Source: Bolinopsis microptera
Taxonomy: Eukaryota > Ctenophora > Tentaculata > Lobata > Bolinopsidae
NCBI RefSeq assembly: GCF_026151205.1
Contig: NC_087072.1
Coordinates: forward strand, 16,817,669 to 16,881,668
Reading direction: 5' to 3'
DNA: 64,000 bases
Part shown: one piece after another, positions 19,508 through 33,236 of the stretch
Layout of the letters: every line of letters starts with the position of its first letter
Numbering within the stretch: the first letter of the stretch is position 1
Position numbers and translations under genes: made by a program
Notes under the pieces: generated by a model
What the model was told of the DNA's origin: nothing
Databases searched by the model: none
The model's input: the letters and a program-made list of their open reading frames with translations, nothing else

Positions 19508-21602
19508 GTTCTACAATAGTGCAGTTGATATCTATGAGTCTGAGTTGAGCAGTATTTTGGACAAGCATGCTAAAGAAAAAACTTTCATCCCAAGAAAAGA
19601 TCATATCGCTGAATGGTGGTCTACACACTGTCAACAAGCAAAAGCAATGAGAAGAAAGATTGAGAGACTGTATCAAAAGAATCATGATTGCCCAGATTAT
19701 AAACGACTGTACAGGAAAGCATCAGAGAGAGCATCCTCAGTCATTGTATCCACAAGAGATCACTTCTACAAAACAAGGTTACAAGATAGTGCAGGTGATG
19801 CTAAAAAGACTTATTCCATCGTTAATAAGTTGCTCAATAAAGAAAAAGTTAGTACTACTACACCTTCTTGCTCTTCAAATCTTGAGAGTGCTAACAACTT
19901 TGCACAGTTCTTTAAATCAAAGGTCGACAACATATACAACAACATTTATTTAGAACAACAATCCCAAGATTCTCCTAACTCAGATGAATTTGTTCCTCTT
20001 TCTAATAGCCCAAATATAGTACAATTCCGTCATGTGTCTGATGAAGAACTAGTAAGCATCATAAAGAATATGTCTAACAAATTCTGTGATCTTGACCCCA
20101 TACCTACAAAGATTCTCATCAAGTGTCTCCCAGAACTCCTTCCTCTGATCTCATTTATAGTCAATGAATCATTAGTTAAAGGTGAGTTTCCTATAAAACT
20201 TAAGGAGGCTCTCATTCGTCCAAGTTTGAAGAAACGTGGCCTTGACGGTGAATCTCTATCTAACTATAGGCCTATTAGCAATCTCTCATTCTTGTCAAAA
20301 ATCATTGAGAAGTGTGTATCTATACAGCTCACCAGTTATCTTGAGGATAACAACTTGCTTTCTAAAGTTCAGTCCGGCTATAGGAAGTTTCATAGCTGTG
20401 AAACTGCAACAACCAGAATCCATAACGACATCTTGATAACTATTGACAAGAAAACTAAAGTTGTTCTTTTACTTCTAGATTTGAGTGCTGCCTTTGATAC
20501 TGTCAATCACCCAAGATTAATCAAGAAGCTAAGATCTGCTTATGGCATTACAGGCATTGCTCTTACATGGATCAGGTCCTACTTGGCTAACCGTTCATTT
20601 TGTGTCAAAGTCAAGGATTCGTCTTCCTCAGCAACTGTTCTTGAGATAGGTGTGCCACAAGGTTCAATCCTTGGCCCCCTGCTATTCATATTGTACACCA
20701 AAGATCTTGAGAACATTGCAAGTATGCATGGGTGCTGTATTCATTTGTATGCTGATGACACCCAGCTGTATTTCACTCTTGATTCTGATGACCCATCACA
20801 GCTAGAGCACAATATGGAACACTGTATGTCTGATATCAAGAAATGGATGACAAACAATTTCCTTCAACTGAATTCTTCTAAGACTGAAGTCATCGTTATA
20901 TCCTCTAAATTTGACTCAACAAATATTCCAGCCTCTCTACAGATTGTTAAGGATCAAGAGCCACATGTTGTTAGTGGAACTGTGAAGAGTCTTGGGCTGT
21001 ATTTGGACAGTTATCTTTCAATGAGTGATCAGATTACGTCAGTGGTTCAAGCATGTAATATTCAGATCAGAAATTTGTGGTTTATTGCATCAAAACTGTC
21101 TTTTAACCTTAAGATTCAGCTTGTTCATGCTCTAGTACTCTCTAGAATTGATTATTGCAATAGCGTATATTTTGGACTGAGCTCTTATGATTTAAGTCGT
21201 TTACAGAAGGTGCAAAATTCTGCTGTAAGATTTATTTTCGGGAGAGGAAGAAAGGCACACACTACTCCACTTCTTAAGAAAGTTCATTTTCTACCAGTTA
21301 GATTTAGAATAGATTTTAAGATTGCCCTACTTGCCTACAAGTGTTTAAATAATATAGCTCCTCCTTACTTAAAAGAGTTGATATCTCCTAGGCAGCAAAG
21401 TTTAAAAAATGTACGTCTTGATAATGATTATTTTTACCTTAGTTTTCCGCCCTCTCCTAACTATGTAAACACAGAGAAAGCTTTTAGTCACTGTGCAGTT
21501 AAAGTATTTAATTCCTTGCCATACGACATAAGATCAGCTGAGTCAGTTACATCTTTCAAGACCAAACTTAAAACATACTTCTTTTCTCTAGCATTTGATT
21601 GA
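19508..21602 (+). CDS. LINE copy C reverse transcriptase (truncated at N-terminus)
   Basis: About 695 codons are open without a stop. The linker ILDKHAKEKTFIPRKD and EWWSTHCQQAK is followed by RT motifs NYRPISNLSFLSKIIEKC, SGYRKFHSCETATTR, LLLLDLSAAFDTVNH, GVPQGSILGPLLF and YADD (HLYADDTQLYF, about 20749). The C-terminal thumb region follows: RIDYCNSVYFGL, FLPVRFRIDFKIAL and VFNSLPYDIRS. The endonuclease and ORF1 are missing. The first in-frame ATG is inside the fragment, so expression is unlikely without a host promoter. Confidence 0.85.
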
Positions 21603-21790
21603 TTTTGCATTTACATAGGTAAAATGAACTTGTCATGTCTAATTTTCAATTAAACTAAGCTCAGTTAATGTAAGAGCCGCTTTAGAAAGCACTGGAGTTT
21701 ATCTCCAGGATTAAATTATATCGAGTTATATGATTTAGCTATAAGGCGGTTTATAAATGTTGTATTTATTTTATTTATTATTATTAATAT
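19508..21790 (+). mobile_element. LINE copy C (CR1/L2-type), 5' truncated
   Basis: It begins abruptly inside the linker between endonuclease and RT. It runs through an uninterrupted RT to a stop at 21602 and then about 190 bp of 3' sequence ending in a TTAT-rich tail (about 21760-21785). It belongs to the same family as LINE copy A at the protein level. 5' truncation is the usual outcome of incomplete target-primed reverse transcription. Confidence 0.85.
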
Positions 21791-22153
21791 TAGAATTAGA
21801 TATTGCAAATCAAAGCTAGCAGAGGGTTCAATAAGAAAGAAAAAAAACTGGGAATAGAGTAATACCCCGAGTAATACCCCGATTCACCAAGGAGTTTGGG
21901 AGAAAGAAAAAAGCTGCAGTAAATCGTTTACATTATGTACGTTACGGTACGTAAGCCCTATTTGTAGGAAGGAAATGGCCGCAAGTAAATCAGGGTTTGC
22001 GGTAAATCAGGCGTGGTAAATTGGGGTTTTGCTATACCAAACAATCGTAGCAGGAGGTGTGACAGTGAGAAATTGTGATGTCCCCAAACCGGGTTCAGTA
22101 ATGATATCCATGAATTTATTCCCATAACATTTTTGTTTCAGCCTAGCATAGTT
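21791..22153 (+). promoter_or_regulatory. Upstream region of TAF1 with a splice-acceptor-like site before the ATG
   Basis: TTTTTGTTTCAG ends at 22141, 12 bases before the TAF1 start at 22154. The frame is open through this acceptor, so either a 5'-untranslated intron or a spliced-leader addition site is likely. A core promoter cannot be identified by eye. Confidence 0.45.
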
Positions 22154-25100
22154 ATGATATCATCATTTCTCTTTGGGAATATTGATGAGCAAGGGAAGTT
22201 GGAATCCACTTACTTGAATGAGGTAATTTAGTAGATCGTAATACTTATATAATTTGATTATGGCAGGTCACGACTTCACATAACTATGACTATAGCAGAG
22301 TCTTATCTAGCACTCTGATAAGGTTTACTGTACAAAAATTGAAAAGAAGTTAATGAAATACCTACGAGCTGAACTTGCAATAGATAGTCAACATATTTTA
22401 TTTTATTGTCATAATACGTTTTCAGGATGTAAGGGATGCTCTTGGTAATATTGCAGACCTTAATGAATTTTCACGTGATCTTGTGCGTGATGCATCTGAA
22501 GCAGGACCTTCTGGAAGCTCTTTGTTTACAGACACAACACCTGTTAGACCACTTGAATCTGCTGAAGATTTTGGCGAGATTGAGGAGCTTGCAGATGATA
22601 GTGACAACTTTAAGGTTTGTGTTTGATAAGTTCACATATTTGACTCTCTTTGTGGAATTTTTAGCTCACTTAATCTCTTTCACTCATAACTATTGTGTAA
22701 TGTGTAGAATCACACCAGTGTGGTTATCATGGAACCTTATCATGGAAGGTTAATGTTTTGGGTATTCAATTGTAAATTGCGCCAGGACCATACAGCGCTG
22801 GATGGTTGAATACTGCCTACAACTCAACCCAGGAAAAACCCAAATACTCGTGATTTCCTCACCTCATGTGTTGAATCAGATATCTTTAGGAGGAGTACGG
22901 CTGTCAAATGACACGTGTATCAGATTTGTCAGCACAAAAAAAAATCTTGGTGTGCAAATCGACCATCACCTTACCTTTGAGCCTCAAATCATGTCCCTAA
23001 AAAAACATTGTTTTAGACTCCTCAGGAATGTTATCAGAAGAAAGTATCTTTTTAGTAAAGCTCAGCTTAAGCTCATTGTTAATAGTATTATCGTCTGCAA
23101 ATTGGATTACTGCAACGCCCTTTACTTTGGAATCAGTGACTACCTCTTCCATCAGCTTCAACTCATTCAAAATGCTGCTGCTAAAGCTATAGTAGGACTA
23201 TATGAACATGATCATTTAGGAGATACTCTGAAAGACCTTCATTGGCTGCCTATCAGTTACAGAATTCAGTACAAATTATTACTTCTTGTTTATAAATGTC
23301 TAAATGGCATGGGACCAGATTATTTAAGTACAATGTTTAAATTTGCAAACTATAATCATCTTATCTATTTGACTGAACCTAGAGTGCATACACAATATGG
23401 AGAAAGATCTTTTCAGAAAGTTGGCCCTAAATTATGGAATGAACTACCATTTGAGATTAAGAATTGTACAACATTGGACTCTTTTAAAGTGTATCTGATA
23501 ACATTTCTTTTCAAACGTGCTCATAATATTGTATCTTAATATTTTTCAATCCTAGTTTTCCCTATTTGTTTCTACTGGAAAATGCATACACATTATCGTT
23601 TATTTAGTGAATCAAGTCTAACCACCCTTATCTGGTTTAGAATATAAATGAGGGTTGCTTTTTCAGGTTTTATCGTATCCTGAACTGTTTTCGTGGCACA
23701 CCTGTGCATTTTAAGTTGTTGTGCCACTATAATATACAAGTTTAAATTATTATTATTATTATTTTAATTACAGTTTTTGATGTTTTTTCAATGATAATTT
23801 AAATAATAAAAATAATTTTACTAATAAATTTGTTGACTGATAAAATTCAGATAGTAAACGTGCTGGATTTAGAGATAAAATTTCATAATGTAACTTATTT
23901 GCAGGTGCCGGCTCAGCCCCTTTCGAAAAAGCCAGCTGCTCCAGCTACTCCAACTCCTGAAGCTAAAAATGCTGATAAGATTCTACGGTCAACATCACTC
24001 TCAAACATCCAAAAAGCAAAGCTTCTCTTCCCAGGCTTTGCTCCAGACAAAAAGTTAAGATTTTCCCAGATGTTTGGTAGTAGTTTTAGTGGAAGGGATC
24101 TGGACAGAGATTGGAAGTATGGTAAAAGAAAAAAGAAATACAAGAAGTCTATTCGAGAGAATGGACTTTGGACTAAGGTTTGGATCAAAGTTAAAATTGT
24201 TTTAAGTTTTTTTGCACTTAAATAGTTTTATTGCGCTGAAATAGAATTACATGTAGATTCTGGTGGGGAGGTAAGACATGTTTATTTTACACGTGACAGC
24301 AATTAACCAATCAACTTTCACTATTGACCAATCAAATCTTAGAATCACTGTCACTCGTCAAAAAAATCACATCTATTTAAATTAAGAATTCAAATTGTTC
24401 AATAATCAAGTTATATAAAATTGAATCATTCAATATAAACTTTCATTTCATAATTCATTAGAAAACAAGTAATTGTAGTTGTGATCATAATAATATAGTA
24501 ATTGATACTGTTTTGCAGACGATACTAGAAATACCTGCCCCTCCCCCTGATTTGATAGCAGCTGGTGATTATGTAAAGATAATGAATGTGGAGAAGAAAT
24601 CGACAACTGACGGGAAAAAAGAAGGTATCAATTTATGAGATGATTCCTTATTTAAATTAAATATCAAAATCAAAAAATTTCAGAAAATTATGGACATCTC
24701 CTCACCAATGTTTATCGTTTATTCTGTTTCATGCTCAATGAAATGTATGTATTACCTTTATCAGTGGTGGAAGCGAGGAACTCAGAGAAAGAGACCGAGT
24801 GGAGGAATGGACCAGGATCACTTTGGTACGATCTAGCTAGTGTGCCCAACAATGCTACTAGCTTTGATTATGGCTTCAAACTATCTACCAAGGTATTGAC
24901 CAGAAAAGCTGACAAATTATTTTTGTTTTCAATTGCTAGAACAAAGTTAGCATGGAATAATAGTCACTGTTCATGTTATTCGTATTTAATTTACATGAGT
25001 TGATGTTCCTAACTGAGCTTCACTCAGCTGGATACAGCAGAAGAGACTCCCAAGAAACAGAAGGCAGATGAAGAGGAGGGCTTGTACATGATGTATAATC

Positions 25101-28100
25101 ACTTGCAGTGGGAGGACTTGGTGGCTTGGGATAATTCACAGATTAAATCTCCTCCAGCTAAAAACATGGACCTCCTATACTTCTCAGGTTTTTTGTAAGC
25201 TTAGCTATCTTGAAGCGGGGCTCACATCAAGTATAGGGGTTGTTTGAGTATTCTTGTGAGTTTTAAGTTTGATTAAAATATTATGTTATTAACAACTCAT
25301 GAGCTGTAATGTTCAACAGATAAGATGTCACATTACAAAGGTATACAAGAGTCTATTCTGAAGCCCACCAATCGTAAATTACTGGACTCTAACTGGGAGA
25401 ATAACATCATCTGGGACACTAAGGCAAGACATCTTTCATTCTAGTCGTTCAAAATATTAAATTATTCGGTTATTATCAATCTTTACATACATTATGTTTA
25501 TGAATAATTCTCTTGATAACATCCTCCTATCCACCAGAATATGAAGCACATGTTGAAGACTCCAGATGTAGTGGTGGACCCCAGTACAATGCACAAAGTA
25601 CCGGTCGAGAAAGAGAGGGTGCTTGAAAACAAGGGTACTGCTACTCCTAAAAAGGTATGCCGAGGATAGTTCCTTGCTTTGGTTTGTTCAAGTAACAGAT
25701 CTACTTCATCTCCACAGTTACAAAATTATCTTCCTTATTATCATGATTGTCCCCATAACTCACAATATGTTAATGTATCAGGAGTACCCCAGTAAAATGA
25801 GAATGAAGCCTCTACAAACTGTTCACCCCTTGCACGGGGAACTGCTCATGGACAAAAAACCTAAAACTACAGATCCTTTCTTTAAGATATCTTGTGAGGA
25901 GTTCTATCAACCCAAACCAACTTCTACTGAGAACGTGCTCACTAAATACAAATCAAGTTAGTATTGGATAAAGAATTTCTTCTTTTTGTCATCAACTCAT
26001 GACTCATTCTGTCCATAGTAATATGTATTCACTTTATTGCTACATCAGTATTTTATAACAGCGAACAATGTTATATAGTATATATATAGTACATTGATTA
26101 AACAATTTCCGCTAATCCGCAGTGATCCAGCACAGTATACCAACATTAGAACTAGAGTTGAGTTGGTTCCCCACCTACATGAAGCCAGAAGAACTGAGGC
26201 GGTTACACAGACCATACCTAAAACCAGTCCGGACAGGACCACACTCGGAGCCTATCTTTAAACCTGTTTACTCTCTGGAGAGATACGTTAGAAGGAAGGA
26301 AAACGTGGGTTTCGAGAATAGTTATAGTATTCTTTTAATGGGTATAATTAGTTGTTTTCTAGTTCCTGTTATTTGAAACTTATTGGCCTATTTTAAACCC
26401 TCTCTTAAAAATTTCATGCACTAAATTATAGATACGAGGAGATGAGGTAGCTAAATGGAATCATTATTCAGGTAGCTGGATAGTAATATCATTAACGTAA
26501 TTGTCACTATATCAGGAGAGAGAAGCAGAGCGACAGAAGTCAGGAGGAGGGCAAGTGTTCTTCATGAGGACCCGTGAGGACATATCAGCGAAGGACGGCA
26601 GGTTGGTGCTGTTCGAGTACGCGGAGGAACACCCACTGCTAATGAGCTGTATTGGCATGGCCAGCAGGATCAAGAACTACAGCAAGAAGGGTATAAACGG
26701 GGATCCTGTGAATTGTGATCACTTGAAGTATGGAGATCAAGTGTACAATACCAGCCCTTATTTCCTGGGAAAGTTACATCCTGGTCAGGTTCTACAGGTA
26801 AAAAGTATTCTTAACTTCTGTTTCTTGTTAAAGGTAACTACCGTTATTCCACTTCTCTCTTCCTCTAACTTACTCCCTGACACTTATTATTGCGGTATAG
26901 CTGACAACTTACTATTTGCAGGTGCTTGATAACAATATGTACCAGTCAGCTGCCCACCAACACTCTATCCCACATACTGACTTCATCCTGGCGCGCACTG
27001 CTGAGAGTTTCTACATCAGGATGACCGACGATATCTTCACTGTGGGTCAGCAGTTCCCTAAAATACTGGTTCCAGGTCCTAATTCTAAGAGAGCTAATCA
27101 ACACACTAGAAACTTCCTTCAGGTTTTTATACCGTTCATTCTTAACTTTTGTTTCTATTACCCTCTGGGCGAGCAAATAATTTGAACCGAGATGTTTTGC
27201 TATGGCATATTTTATAGTGTTTTATTGTACCCCTAATTTTCTTTCAATATGTCCCAGGTACAGGGCCGTGGAAATTTGATTGGGATTGTGTCATCTGGGT
27301 GTAGTGATTTATATTGTATATTATATAATATCTTCTACCTGCTCAGGTGTTCATCTACCGCCTGTTTCTGGAAAGTGAGGATGTGCCAAGAAGGATCAAG
27401 ATGGATCACATCAAGGCGGCATTTCCAGCGTACTCTGAAAGTAGCATTAGGAAACGTCTCAAGAACTGTGCTGACTTCAACAGAACAGGTGGGCAATTTA
27501 AACCTATTTCAAACTGAATGTGATGTCCTGTACTCATAAACTGGTAGTTATAAATAAATGTGTGCTTTAATATTTCATATCAACTGATCCTATTGAATAT
27601 AGGAAGTGACTGTGGTTGGTGGGTACTTCAAGACATGTTCAGACTACCAAGCGAGGAAGAGATCAGGAAACTGGTGATACCCGAGGACTGCTGTGCATTC
27701 TACAGCATGCAGTACGCAGAGCAACGTCTTAAGGACGCAGGGTACGGCAAAAGTATCAAGAACTTGTCGGATGAGGAGGATGAGGATGATTCTGAGAAGA
27801 TTCTAGATGATGAAGTTCGCATTGCTCCCTGGACCCTTACCAGAACCTTCTCTAACGCTCTCAGAGGTGAAATATACGCTTATATTATTTACATTTCAAA
27901 CACACCTATTCTAATAATGAATTTATTCACTGCGATTTGAGTTAAAAAGTAATAAATGAGTTGTTAACCAAACTGCTCAGGAAAATGCCAGCTGGAGATA
28001 AACGGAATAGCAGATCCGACTGGTATTGGCGAAGGTTACTCGTATCTCAGAGTCCCTAACAAACCCTCTATTAAGAGCAACAAGGACGTCTCCAAAGCAA

Positions 28101-31100
28101 AACCCAGCAAAACAGACGAGCCCAAGTCCACTCGGACAGTCATGGGAACAGACTCCGATCTGAGGCGGTTAACACTGAAGAATGCTCGGGAGGTGCTCCG
28201 AAGTTTCGGAGTAGCTGAAGAGAAGATAAACACAATGATGAGGTGGGACGTGATCAATATGGTGAGGAAACTGAGCACTGACAAGGCTAGGATGGGAGAG
28301 GCAAATGATACTGGGAAGTTTGCCAGAGGAGCCAAATATTCCCTCATTGAGCACCAAGAGAAATATAAAGACGAGTGTCAGCGGATATTCGACCTACAAA
28401 CTAAGTGAGTTCTTTAATTTGATATTTAATTACTAGGATTATTGAAGTTAGAGGTATTGTCGCAGTCAAAGATTGTAACTGTTTTACTTCATGACCAGTA
28501 TTCACTTGATCGGCAATAATCATAACCTCTAAAATTTTAAATTTCAGGGTTCTGTCTTCTATAGAAGTTTTGAGTACAGATGACGAGGCATCATCCGACG
28601 AGGAGACCAACATAGACGAACTTGGTAAGGATCTGGAGAGCATGTTGAACAAGAAGAAGACGATGGAGCAGATAAGTCAGGAACGAGAGGAGGCAGAGAG
28701 ACGAGACCTACAGAAGCTCCTGAACCAGGATACACCCCACCAACCCTCCACTCCTCCAGCTCCTGATAAACAGGAGGACATACATGCTGATGAAACAGGA
28801 AGACGGCTGATCATCAGGAGGAAATTTAGCACGGACACTGGGTACTACTTCCGGGAGGAAGTAATCTCCAGACCGGAGGTGATAGACGCTTATCTGAAGA
28901 TAAAGGAGACTGCTGATAAGACCAACAAGAGGTTCCTTATCGATAACTTGGACGAGGAACAGAAGGACGAGGTGAGGAAGGAGAGGAGACGAATTCAGGA
29001 GCAGCTCAGAAGACTCAACAGGGCTCAAGGTTTGTAACAGTTTATTGTTTTATCCCCTTTCGTATCGATATCTGCATTATAATTATACATCCAAATAACG
29101 GAGTAGTTCGCTGTTTATTAGTCTCATGATTGAAATACTGATATCTGGATATTATCCGGTTGGAAGAGACAAGGACAAGTGAAACAAGGAAGTTAGGAGT
29201 AAGGGCAAATTTTCGGCGTCAACGCCATCTTCAGGCTCAAATTATTTGTTATATATCAATCAAATCTTCAGGCTCAAATTATTTGTTATATATAACAAAT
29301 AATTTGAGCCTGAAGATGGCGTTGACGCCGAAAATTTGCCCTTACTCCTAACTTCCTTGTTTCACTTGTCCTTGTCTCTTCCAACCGGATAATATCCAGA
29401 TATCAGAATTATACATCCAGTATTTTAATTTAAGTTGGAAAGCTATCATGTTGTGAATGTTGTTGGTACACGGCCACAGTACAGAATCACTTTAAATGTC
29501 TATTCATTATAAATAGACTTTGTCGAACTGAACAATCCTCGTTCAGAGCGGGAGAGAATGAACGAGAAGAAATTGAAAAAAGCAGCAAAGGAGAAAGCAC
29601 CCATAAACATGAGATGTGGAGCTTGTGGTGAAACAGGTCACATGAAGACAAACAAACACTGCAAGATGTACGGTAAGAGTGGACCTGTTACTGATGATCA
29701 GATAATTGACGACGAGCTGTCTAACGTGTTCAACGAGCAGACCTCTAGTCTGGTGAAGGTCGAGGACACCAAGATACGTATAGGACGAGCCTTCCTCGCT
29801 CAAGTAGATGAAGTGAGCAAGAAGGCAGCTAAAAAACAAGCACAGCAGAAGAGGCAGTTGGAACTGTCGATGGAGGAGCGTGCTGAAGCCAAGGCTTTAA
29901 GGAAGAAGAAGAAGTTGGAGAAAGCTGATAGAAAGATGGCTCAGAAAGCTGCTAAATCAGGACCCAAGGTAAATATTGTACTTGATCAGGGAAGTCTTAA
30001 ATGTTATGATAATGTAATTTAGAAATAACGAGATGCTGACCATGTGAAGATTTCCGATATCACCGTTTCATATTAATTTTGCTTGAATACGATTAATATT
30101 ACTTAAATTTAGCAGAGTTCTGAGCACCTCGATTATCTGGAACCTAAAGTAAAAGGAGTAAACAGAGCCAGGGTACACCCAGAGGTTGAACTTAGAACAT
30201 TCTTTGAAGAACTGCTCGGAAAGATCAAAGAGATCCCTAGGGTTAGTAGACTTTCTAAACTTACGTTGATCTCATTTAAATGAGCTTCATTAAAAATCTA
30301 GTTTAATTACAAAATCAATTTTATAACTATTGTGAAAAATTGAGATATTTTACAAAATTTGTATGATAATTACAGTATAGTTAACTGAGACTAATTAATT
30401 AATATACTAACACAGCATCATGCTTCAGACAGGGGCGTTCCACAAACCTGTGTCTGCTAGAGAAATTCCTGATTACTACACTTTTGTCAGTATTCCTATG
30501 GATCTCCAGACGATGAGAAACCACTGCATCAACAATTTCTATCAGTCCAGGTAAGATCATATGTCCAGGGGACTCCAGGGGAATAAAAACTATGTGTACC
30601 CGTCAATTCAACCATACCTTAATGATTATTTAGAAACGACCTTTCATAAACTTATTCAATATTTTAATTTAACCACAGGGAAGATTTTCTGGAGCACTTG
30701 GAGCAGATCGTAAAGAATAGCACAATATACAACGGCAAACAGTCCGAGTACACAAAAGCAGCTGAGGGCATGTTGGACGTGGCCATGGCGGAGTTTTCTA
30801 GACACGAAGAAAAACTTCAGACTTTGGAGGAGAAGATCAACCCGGCCGCGAATAAGAGCACGCAGGTTTTTACACTTTTCTTGATCATTCTGAGCTGGAA
30901 ACAAGACAAGTTGTGACGTGTGAACAATTCTGGCTGTGTATTTGTTTGTTTTTGTAATAGTTTATTTTTGTTCCAATAACTCATTTCCTCAGAACCAGTT
31001 CAACTTGATCCTGATCAGCAGTGTGGATGCTATGATTAAAGTCTCCAACTCTCAAGCATTCCATATTCCTGTGAACGCTAAAGTTGCTCCTGATTACTAT

Positions 31101-31967
31101 CAGGTGATTTTTACTGAATCCTTTTTATGATACATTCTTTTAAATTGAAAATTCATGACCAGATGAGTTACTATTATTAAATATAAGTCTTTTTGATGTC
31201 TGTATACTTAATTTTATACACATATGTAATTCTGGTAATTAGCAGTTGTTTTGTCTAGATTAATGAAATCTAGTTACACACACATATTTAAGGTGATATC
31301 GACTCCAATGGATATCTCCACATTGCGTAAAAACTTAGAGAAGAACAAGTATAAATCTCGAACGGAGTTCCTGAAAGACGTAACACTTATTTTTGAGAAC
31401 AGTCAGCAGTACAATGGTAAACATCATAATGATGAATGAACCATATCAGTTTTTGTCCATAGCTGTCTATAAAAATTGAAATTATTTTCCGACTAGAAAT
31501 ATTGAAATTTACAACTTTTTAATTTTACACCAAGAGAATGAGTATCGTACCCGGTTATTCATGATGTATGATCCACACCAGGTGCCGACTCTTTGTACAC
31601 GAAGAAAGCAGAGGAGCTGCTTTCCAAAGCAAAAGAAGTTCTCAACGCTTCAAGCACAATCCTACAACAGCACGAAATGTTGTTATCATGTGAAACTTCT
31701 ATTGCCAGTCCCAAACACGTGCCGGTCAACATTCCAAAACCTCTACCAGCAGCAATAGCTGCAATATCGGGCATCTCAAAAGGAAGTCCTGAGAGTGTGT
31801 ACAGTGGACGGGTGGAGGATGAAGAGAGTGATCAGATGAGTGAAAGTGAAACATTTAACAGCTCCGGACAGAAGAACAGATACGACAGTACGTGTCTGGA
31901 GGAGGAAGGCCAGGCCGGCCACACCCTCTTTGAGGATCTTATGGACAGTGAAGATGATTCTGACTGA
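22154..31967 (+). CDS. TAF1: TAF1, largest subunit of TFIID (complete, 23 coding exons)
   Basis: Scaffold of the TFIID complex: it binds TBP and TAF7, contacts initiator DNA and reads acetylated histones. My exons are 22154-22222, 22426-22614, 23905-24177, 24519-24624, 24765-24892, 25028-25187, 25320-25423, 25538-25654, 25782-25956, 26123-26304, 26516-26797, 26922-27122, 27347-27488, 27603-27866, 27981-28404, 28548-29029, 29547-29968, 30113-30241, 30429-30550, 30679-30865, 30993-31103, 31293-31416 and 31582-31967. They total 4779 nt, giving 1592 residues, against about 1870-1890 in human. The N-terminal [14 protein letters not shown] is the TBP-binding region. The central DUF3591 block shows [33 protein letters not shown] and [14 protein letters not shown] zinc knuckle [16 protein letters not shown] (about 1123-1138) precedes two bromodomains (about 1260-1370 and 1390-1480), each with the acetyl-lysine Asn in a YNG. 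The acidic tail SEDDSD is shorter than in vertebrates. Intron 7 uses a GC donor. Confidence 0.95.
22765..23765 (+). mobile_element. LINE 3' fragment inside TAF1 intron 2
   Basis: A 5'-truncated copy in the same orientation as the host gene. The frame (about 22765-23539) reads [57 protein letters not shown] and [12 protein letters not shown], i.e. the end of RT and the thumb region of a CR1/Jockey-type LINE. The tail is (TTA)n at about 23747-23763. It differs from copies A-C and is a separate family. Confidence 0.8.
29094..29406. repeat. Foldback element in TAF1 intron 16
   Basis: Outer arms 29140-29253 and 29291-29404 are near-perfect reverse complements, starting CTGATATCTGGATATTATCC. Between them a 26-base internal word (TCTTCAGGCTC...) is duplicated, so an inner hairpin of about 26 bp per arm also forms at 29265-29316. 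AATTATACATCCA occurs at 29081-29093 and again at 29407-29419 and may be a target duplication of a slightly longer element. It is non-coding. Confidence 0.8.
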
Positions 31968-32246
31968 GCTTTTTAAATTGTCTTGTTAGGGTTTTCACCT
32001 TTGATTTAAGGCTAAGAAATTGGTATTCGTTGCTAAAATTGGGGACTAATTTGGGGCTTGCAACGAATCGGACGAAAAGAATATCTTGTGTCACATTGAG
32101 AATTTTACTATTGTGGTTGTGAACTTGAAGGTTTGCATTTTTTCGTGAAGCTTATAGCTGTGAATCCGTTTTATACAGTTGTGAACTCTAGTATTGTGAA
32201 CATGTCAATAATTCGATCTTACTGAAAGCTTAAGCTATAAATGAGT
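31968..32246 (+). other. TAF1 3' untranslated / intergenic sequence
   Basis: AT-rich sequence after the TAF1 stop. No strong AATAAA lies close by; an AATAAA occurs at about 32511. Nothing else is supported. Confidence 0.35.
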
Positions 32247-32352
32247 AGGCCTCATGTAGCCGGTGGGCCCGACATGATACGACATATCTCGACACGTCGG
32301 GGTTTGTCGGGATATGTCGGGGTTTGTCGAGCCTGGAGGCTACATGATGCCT
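32247..32352. repeat. Short hairpin repeat with CGGGGTTTGT units, copy 1
   Basis: Ends AGGCCTCATGTAGCC and GGCTACATGATGCCT are near-perfect inverted repeats. The body contains GGTGGGCCCGACATGATACG, ACACGTCGGGGTTTGTCGGG and further GTCGGGGTTT-like units. Total length is 106 bp. Copies 2 and 3 lie 7 kb downstream. Confidence 0.85.
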
Positions 32353-33236
32353 TAAAAGATAGATTATCCTACTCGAACAGTTTAAACTTTTAAATCAGTT
32401 TTTGCACATCGTTGTACTATTTTAATCTTTAGTCAAAGCGAAAAGTTCGAGCACTACCGTATCGAAGGTAGAACGTTATAATAATCTAAAGGCTCTACAG
32501 TTTCGTTGCGAAATAAATTGATAATTACTATTTACTACTTACAAAGAACTTTGAGGTCAAATGTATGGTGGCCTTTCAGAGGCCATATGGTGGCTTCTAG
32601 ACGGCTTCTTCACAGCAGTATGGTGGCCATACCTAATCACTCATTATTCTCTGATTTCCTATTTGACTTACGGTTACTGCAAAAAATTAACAACAGAACA
32701 CATTTGATCTGATATGATTTTTTATTGAGTATAAAAGCTCTTCATTACGGTGCTAAATACAAATATTCTAATCGGCTGTATAATGTATATTCGGCTGTGA
32801 AGGAAATTTTTTGATGCTATAAAAACTGACTACCAAAGAATACTATTATCTTCCTCCCTGTGAAGCTGTGACCACAGGCATTCTAGTATCTTACTATATA
32901 TAAAGCGAGACGATATATATATGGACAGATGGATGGATGGATCCGTGCCATTTTACTGACACCACGGCATCAAATTTAACACGACTTCCCGCAAAAACCG
33001 TAAAAGATACTAAGATACACAACTGAACTTTTTTGACTGGGTCAAATGCTTTAATGGCCTTCAAATCAGCATGGAAAAATAAAGACTTCGCCAAAGAATA
33101 AGAATTTTAGTGCCCAAAATTTGGACTCCTAAGTGGTGTCAAAAACGCGAATTAAATAGGTAATAATTATTGTAGTCTCTCAGGTCTTGACACCACTTTT
33201 AGGTTAGACGGGTTCCTGCTAGTATTATATATAATA
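32353..33236. other. AT-rich non-coding stretch
   Basis: No gene is supported. A duplicated ATGGTGGC-containing word occurs at 32563-32625 and a GGATGGATGG microsatellite at about 32929-32941. Confidence 0.35.

Noticed and set aside
25635..25640. Alternative donor AAGG|GTACTG ending TAF1 exon 8
   Set aside because: It would leave phase 1 and not join the next exon in frame; AAG|GTATGC at 25655 keeps phase 0 and is a better donor.
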